A stretch of 54,215 bases of DNA, taken from positions 1 through 54,215 of the forward strand of contig JACXVD010000021.1 of assembly GCA_014763545.1 (NCBI GenBank), in the 5' to 3' direction. Every line of letters starts with the position of its first letter. Positions within the stretch are counted from its first letter, which is position 1. The stretch is from Sphingomonadales bacterium (GTDB lineage: Bacteria; Pseudomonadota; Alphaproteobacteria; Sphingomonadales; Sphingomonadaceae). Of this stretch, positions 51,215-54,215 are shown piece by piece. The notes beneath the pieces are model-generated. The model was not told the origin of the DNA. It made no database searches and saw only the letters and a list, made by a program, of their open reading frames with translations. The translations under genes were made by a program, and so were the position numbers.

Positions 51215-51241
51215 CAATGGATTGGTGGTACCAAACCATTG
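51215..51241. promoter_or_regulatory. 27-bp palindrome, FadR-type GntR operator pattern
   Basis: CAATGG-A-TTGGT (51215-51226), the centre GGT and ACCAA-A-CCATTG (51230-51241) form an inverted repeat with 11 of 12 arm positions paired. The inner TGGTGGTACCA fits the TNGTNNNACNA operator consensus of FadR-subfamily GntR regulators (PdhR sites are ATTGGTNNNACCAAT). It lies 110 bp before the 474-aa gene and 413 bp before the adhesin. Confidence 0.6.
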
Positions 51242-51530
51242 AAATAAAACATTCTCGACCCGGAGTTGTTCGTCAATTCGCGAAGACGAATCGGTTAAAT
51301 CTCATCCTGCTCCAACATAGAGTCAAGCGATTCGCGAGTTGCTGGCATACAGGTCAGCCCAAATTGCGCGCTTAATTCGCCACGCAGATACTGTTCCTTT
51401 TCGGCGCATCACCCCCACAGATATGGTGAATTTGGTAAACATGCTTGAAACCATGAAGAAAGGCTGATTTCCTTGCAGCAGACCCAGACGTGAGTCGCGT
51501 TAGCGAACGAAGGCGGGTCAAGCGAAGGGC

Positions 51531-51605
51531 GCACGGAGTTAGAACATATCCACAGTTGCCGTTAGAAGGGCAGCTAACCGTGTGATTCTTGGACCAACTC
51601 CGTGC
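51531..51605 (+). promoter_or_regulatory. 75-nt imperfect stem-loop in the adhesin leader
   Basis: GCACGGAGTT (51531-51540) pairs with AACTCCGTGC (51596-51605). Nested inside are AGAA/TTCT (51541, 51586), CACA/TGTG (51551, 51581) and GTTAG/CTAAC (51561, 51574) with an 8-nt apical loop. All pairs are in register, so one long hairpin with internal loops can form, ending 48 nt before the adhesin ATG. Confidence 0.55.
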
Positions 51606-51653
51606 TCCGACAGGTCGGCCCCAGCGATGGGGTAGGCGGCGAGGGAATGTGAG

Positions 51654-54215
51654 ATGGAACAGGATTTTGGTGGTCGCGACTTCGCGGCGGACGACAAGTC
51701 GGAACTGACTTCTGACGGTGCCACGCTGGCTGCCGTGGGCGCCGGAGTGATCGCACTCACGCCCGATCAGGCGAATGTCGTTGTCTTGCCGGCTGGCATT
51801 TCGCTCGAAGACATGACTGTCGTCGGCCGCGATCTCGTGTTCATCGCGGATGACGGCACGCGCTACGTTATCGTCGATGGCGCGGTCTATGTTCCGCAGA
51901 TCGTGTCGGAAGGCGTCGCGGTTCCCCCGCTCAACCTCGCTGCGCTGCTCGTCCAGGATCAACCGGAGCCGGCCGCCGGCCCCGTGAACAGCTCGGGCGG
52001 CAATTTCGCAGATGACGAGGGCGCCATCCAGGCGGCCTATGGGCTTGGCAATCTGCTACCCTATACCGAACTCAACTTCCCCGAGCCGGAGCAGCGGGAA
52101 ATCATTCCGGCGGTTCCCGATGAGGAACCGACCGTCATCGTCATTACGCCGGACAATCCGGCCGGCGCGATCAATGCGACCGCTACCGTGGATGAAGCGG
52201 GCCTGCCGGCACGCGGCGACGAGCCTCCCGGGACCGAATCCGAGACCAATCTGGAAACGACGACCGGTACCATCTCCTACGACGCGCCCGACGGGACGCG
52301 CGCGGTGCTGATCAACGGAGTCGCCGTCACTGCAGTGGGCCAGCAATTCGTCTCGCCCTACGGCACCCTGACCATCACCAGCATCGCGGAAGGCAGCATC
52401 GGCTTCAGCTACACGCTGAACGACAACATGCTCGGCGAGACGGCTGACGGATTTTTCTCCGTCACCGTCATCGACAGCGATGGCGACACTGCGACCGGTT
52501 CGCTGCAGATCAATGTGATCGACGATGCGCCGATTGCGGTGGCGGATGTCGATACGATTCCCGCCGGCACTTTCGGCCCGGCCACCGGCAATGTGATCAC
52601 CGGCGAAGGCACCGTCGGCGCGACCGCGGATGAAGTGGGCGCGGACGATGCCGTCGTCTCGGGCATTGCGAATTCGGACGGCCTGAGCGTCACTTCGGGC
52701 GAGGGCGGCACGCTGGTGATCGCCGGCGAATATGGCACGCTCACCATCAATCCCGATGGCAGCTATTCCTATGTTCGCGCCGCCGGGACCCCTGGCGGTG
52801 TGGCGGATGTGTTCACCTACACGCTGACCGATGGCGATGGCAGCACCGCCTCGGCGACGCTGACGATCCAGATCGGCGATGCGCCGGTGTCGATCATCTC
52901 CGTTCCCGAAACGGGCGACGGCACGATTGTCGACGAAGGCGGCCTCCCGCCGCGTGGCACCGAGCCGGGCGGATCCGGTGAAGTCAGCGACGGCGATCCC
53001 ACCAACAACAGCGATCCGACCGAAAGCACCGTGGGTGTGATCACCTATGACGCGCCCGATGGGGTCGCTTCGGTCGAAATCAATGGCGTCGTCGTTACCG
53101 GCCCCGGCCAGACGATCGATTTCCCCGAAGGTACGTTGACCGTCGTCGGCTTCGATCCCGACAATGGCACGCTGACCTATGATTTCACCCTGGCGGACAA
53201 CACCTCCGGCGACAACACGACGGTGTCCTTCGACGTCACGGTGACCGATACCGACGGTGACAGCGACACCGCGACGGTGACGATCACCATTGTCGATGAT
53301 GCTCCGGTTGCGGTTGCGGATACGGACAGCGTGACGGAAGACGGCCCGCTGGTTGCGGCGGGCAATGTCATCACCGATGCCGAAGCGAATGGCGATAACG
53401 GTGGGGACACTCCGGGTGCCGACGGCGCGAGCGTCAGCGCGGTGTCGTTCGGCGCTGCGGCGGGGACGGTGGGTGTCGCGCTTGCCGGGACTTACGGCAC
53501 GCTGACGCTGAATGCGGACGGCAGCTACACCTATACGCTCGATAACACCAATCCGCTGGTCCAGGGCCTCGACAGTACCGAGAGCCTGACCGAACAGTTC
53601 GGTTATGTCCTGACCGATGGCGACGGTGACAGCTCGGCCACGACGCTGACGATCACCATCAATGGGGCGGATGATGGCGTGACCATCACCGGTCTCAATG
53701 GCGAGGGCGCCGAAGAGACGGTTTACGAGGCGAACCTTGCCGACGGCAGTGCGCCGGATGCGGGCGCGCTGGTGCAGACGGGCAGCTTCGACGTTGCCGG
53801 GCTGGACGGGATCGCGACGATTACGGTCGGTGGGCAGACGGTGTTCACCGGCGGTTCGTTCGTTCCGGGTCAGACGATCGCGACGGCCTATGGTACGCTG
53901 ACGATCACGGCGGTGACGCCGACGACCACGGATGCCAATGGCGATGTGACCGCCGCCACCGTGAGCTACAGCTACGAACTGACCGACAACACGCTGCTGC
54001 ACACGGGCAGCGACGATGTCTCGCTGACCGACAGCACGGTGGTGACGGTTACCGATACCGACGGCTCGACCGCCAGCGACAGCCTCGACATCACCATTGT
54101 CGATGATGTGCCCACCGCGCAGGACGACGGGTTTACGCAGTCGCCCGAGAATGCAGCGATCGTGGGCGATGTGAGCGCGGACAATGGTTCTGGCGCGGAT
54201 GTGGCGGGTGCGGAC
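51654..54215 (+). CDS. Giant VCBS/T1SS-repeat adhesin, 3'-truncated by window edge
   Basis: The first 854 residues of an acidic, Cys-free repeat protein with no signal peptide, as expected for type I secretion. The N-terminal 150 residues (VVLPAGISLEDMTVVGRDLVF, VPPLNLAALL) resemble the N-terminal module of BapA/LapA-like adhesins. Then come Ig-like repeats. VDEAGLP (179) to IDDAPIAVAD (290) is matched by VDEGGLPPRG (426) to VDDAPVAVAD (547). A VCBS unit (GTYGTLTLNADGSYTYTLDN, about 612-631) and a T1SS-143-like unit (from about 690) follow. The protein probably mediates surface attachment or biofilm. The ATG at 51654 has GAGGGAA nearby. The C terminus and secretion genes lie outside the window. 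Confidence 0.85.
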   Translation, partial: MEQDFGGRDFAADDKSELTSDGATLAAVGAGVIALTPDQANVVVLPAGISLEDMTVVGRDLVFIADDGTRYVIVDGAVYVPQIVSEGVAVPPLNLAALLVQDQPEPAAGPVNSSGGNFADDEGAIQAAYGLGNLLPYTELNFPEPEQREIIPAVPDEEPTVIVITPDNPAGAINATATVDEAGLPARGDEPPGTESETNLETTTGTISYDAPDGTRAVLINGVAVTAVGQQFVSPYGTLTITSIAEGSIGFSYTLNDNMLGETADGFFSVTVIDSDGDTATGSLQINVIDDAPIAVADVDTIPAGTFGPATGNVITGEGTVGATADEVGADDAVVSGIANSDGLSVTSGEGGTLVIAGEYGTLTINPDGSYSYVRAAGTPGGVADVFTYTLTDGDGSTASATLTIQIGDAPVSIISVPETGDGTIVDEGGLPPRGTEPGGSGEVSDGDPTNNSDPTESTVGVITYDAPDGVASVEINGVVVTGPGQTIDFPEGTLTVVGFDPDNGTLTYDFTLADNTSGDNTTVSFDVTVTDTDGDSDTATVTITIVDDAPVAVADTDSVTEDGPLVAAGNVITDAEANGDNGGDTPGADGASVSAVSFGAAAGTVGVALAGTYGTLTLNADGSYTYTLDNTNPLVQGLDSTESLTEQFGYVLTDGDGDSSATTLTITINGADDGVTITGLNGEGAEETVYEANLADGSAPDAGALVQTGSFDVAGLDGIATITVGGQTVFTGGSFVPGQTIATAYGTLTITAVTPTTTDANGDVTAATVSYSYELTDNTLLHTGSDDVSLTDSTVVTVTDTDGSTASDSLDITIVDDVPTAQDDGFTQSPENAAIVGDVSADNGSGADVAGAD

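Larger units (their letters stand above)
51106..51653. other. Regulatory gap between the 474-aa gene and the adhesin gene
   Basis: These 548 bp contain no gene I can support but several ordered signals: the palindrome at 51215-51241, TTCGTC/GACGAA arms around a TTCGCGAA core (51269-51290), a second ATTCGCGA about 50 bp on, and the stem-loop at 51531-51605. The region is more A/T-rich than its surroundings in the centre. Confidence 0.6.

Noticed and set aside
51372-51962. 196-codon minus-strand ORF over the adhesin start
   Set aside because: It is the antisense of the adhesin N terminus and of the stem-loop region. The adhesin frame is better supported by its repeats.
1-54215. CRISPR arrays, insertion sequences, prophage or integrase genes
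   Set aside because: No regularly spaced repeats, transposase motifs or integrase-like proteins were seen on either strand. The tandem unit at 44411-44470 is a coding repeat, and the long inverted repeat at 51531-51605 has no target duplication or transposase.

Overview
The window is a GC-rich, densely coded chromosomal segment that fits an alphaproteobacterium of the order Sphingomonadales, most likely the Erythrobacter/Qipengyuania/Altererythrobacter group. The grounds are protein character and gene order: a Flp/Tad pilus locus of alphaproteobacterial type, hisZ and purA on one strand, argH-lptM-lysA, a CysH of APS-reductase type with DUF934 and DUF2849 partners, and a VCBS-type giant adhesin. 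No database search was possible, so this placement is an inference.

Layout. 0-3.5 kb (+): the 3' part of obgE, proB, an SDR-type epimerase and a small lipoprotein. 3.5-7.4 kb (-): an assimilatory sulfate/sulfite reduction operon read cobA > DUF2849 > cysI > DUF934 > cysH with overlapping stops and starts. 7.5-12 kb (-): a Pro/Thr-rich membrane protein, sseA, a metC-like PLP enzyme and a MscS channel, with queF divergent at 12.0 kb. 12.5-13.8 kb (-): a PilZ protein and a multi-pass membrane protein. 13.9-26.1 kb (+): a Tad pilus locus (flp, cpaB, cpaC, a small lipoprotein, tadG-like, two tadE-like, cpaE, cpaF, tadB, tadC, a TPR lipoprotein, cpaA) ending in a translationally coupled M23 peptidase. 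26.1-31 kb: tRNA-Thr, a DUF885 lipoprotein, a DUF429-like protein and rarA (-), then a YqjI-like PadR regulator with DUF2218 (+). 31.4-36.2 kb: a small membrane protein, a glycosyltransferase and the serC-serA pair. 36.2-43.8 kb: hisZ and purA on + with a DUF5694-like protein, an aldo/keto reductase, an alpha/beta hydrolase and an SRPBCC protein on - between them, then an L,D-transpeptidase. 43.8-49.1 kb: a winged-helix protein, precorrin-2 dehydrogenase, lysA, lptM, argH and a TlpA-like thioredoxin. 49.5-54.2 kb: tRNA-Val, an unrecognised 474-aa protein and, divergent from it, the 5' part of a giant VCBS/T1SS adhesin that runs off the window.

The genes fall into a few themes. Sulfur assimilation is split over two places: APS and sulfite reduction plus SUMT at 3.5-7.4 kb, and the siroheme dehydrogenase at 44.8 kb with a decayed SUMT stub. 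Serine, arginine, lysine, histidine and purine biosynthesis genes supply housekeeping functions. Surface attachment is represented by the Tad pilus, a PilZ protein and the giant adhesin.

The most unusual signals are non-coding. The flp pilin has no ATG, GTG or TTG start and appears to begin at CTG, downstream of an AT-rich leader with several inverted repeats. A hairpin terminator sits between flp and cpaB. A hairpin at 31.44 kb hides the ribosome binding site of the next gene. The 548-bp gap before the adhesin holds a 27-bp palindrome that fits the FadR-type GntR operator pattern and a 75-nt imperfect stem-loop just upstream of the start codon. No CRISPR array, insertion sequence, prophage or plasmid module was seen.
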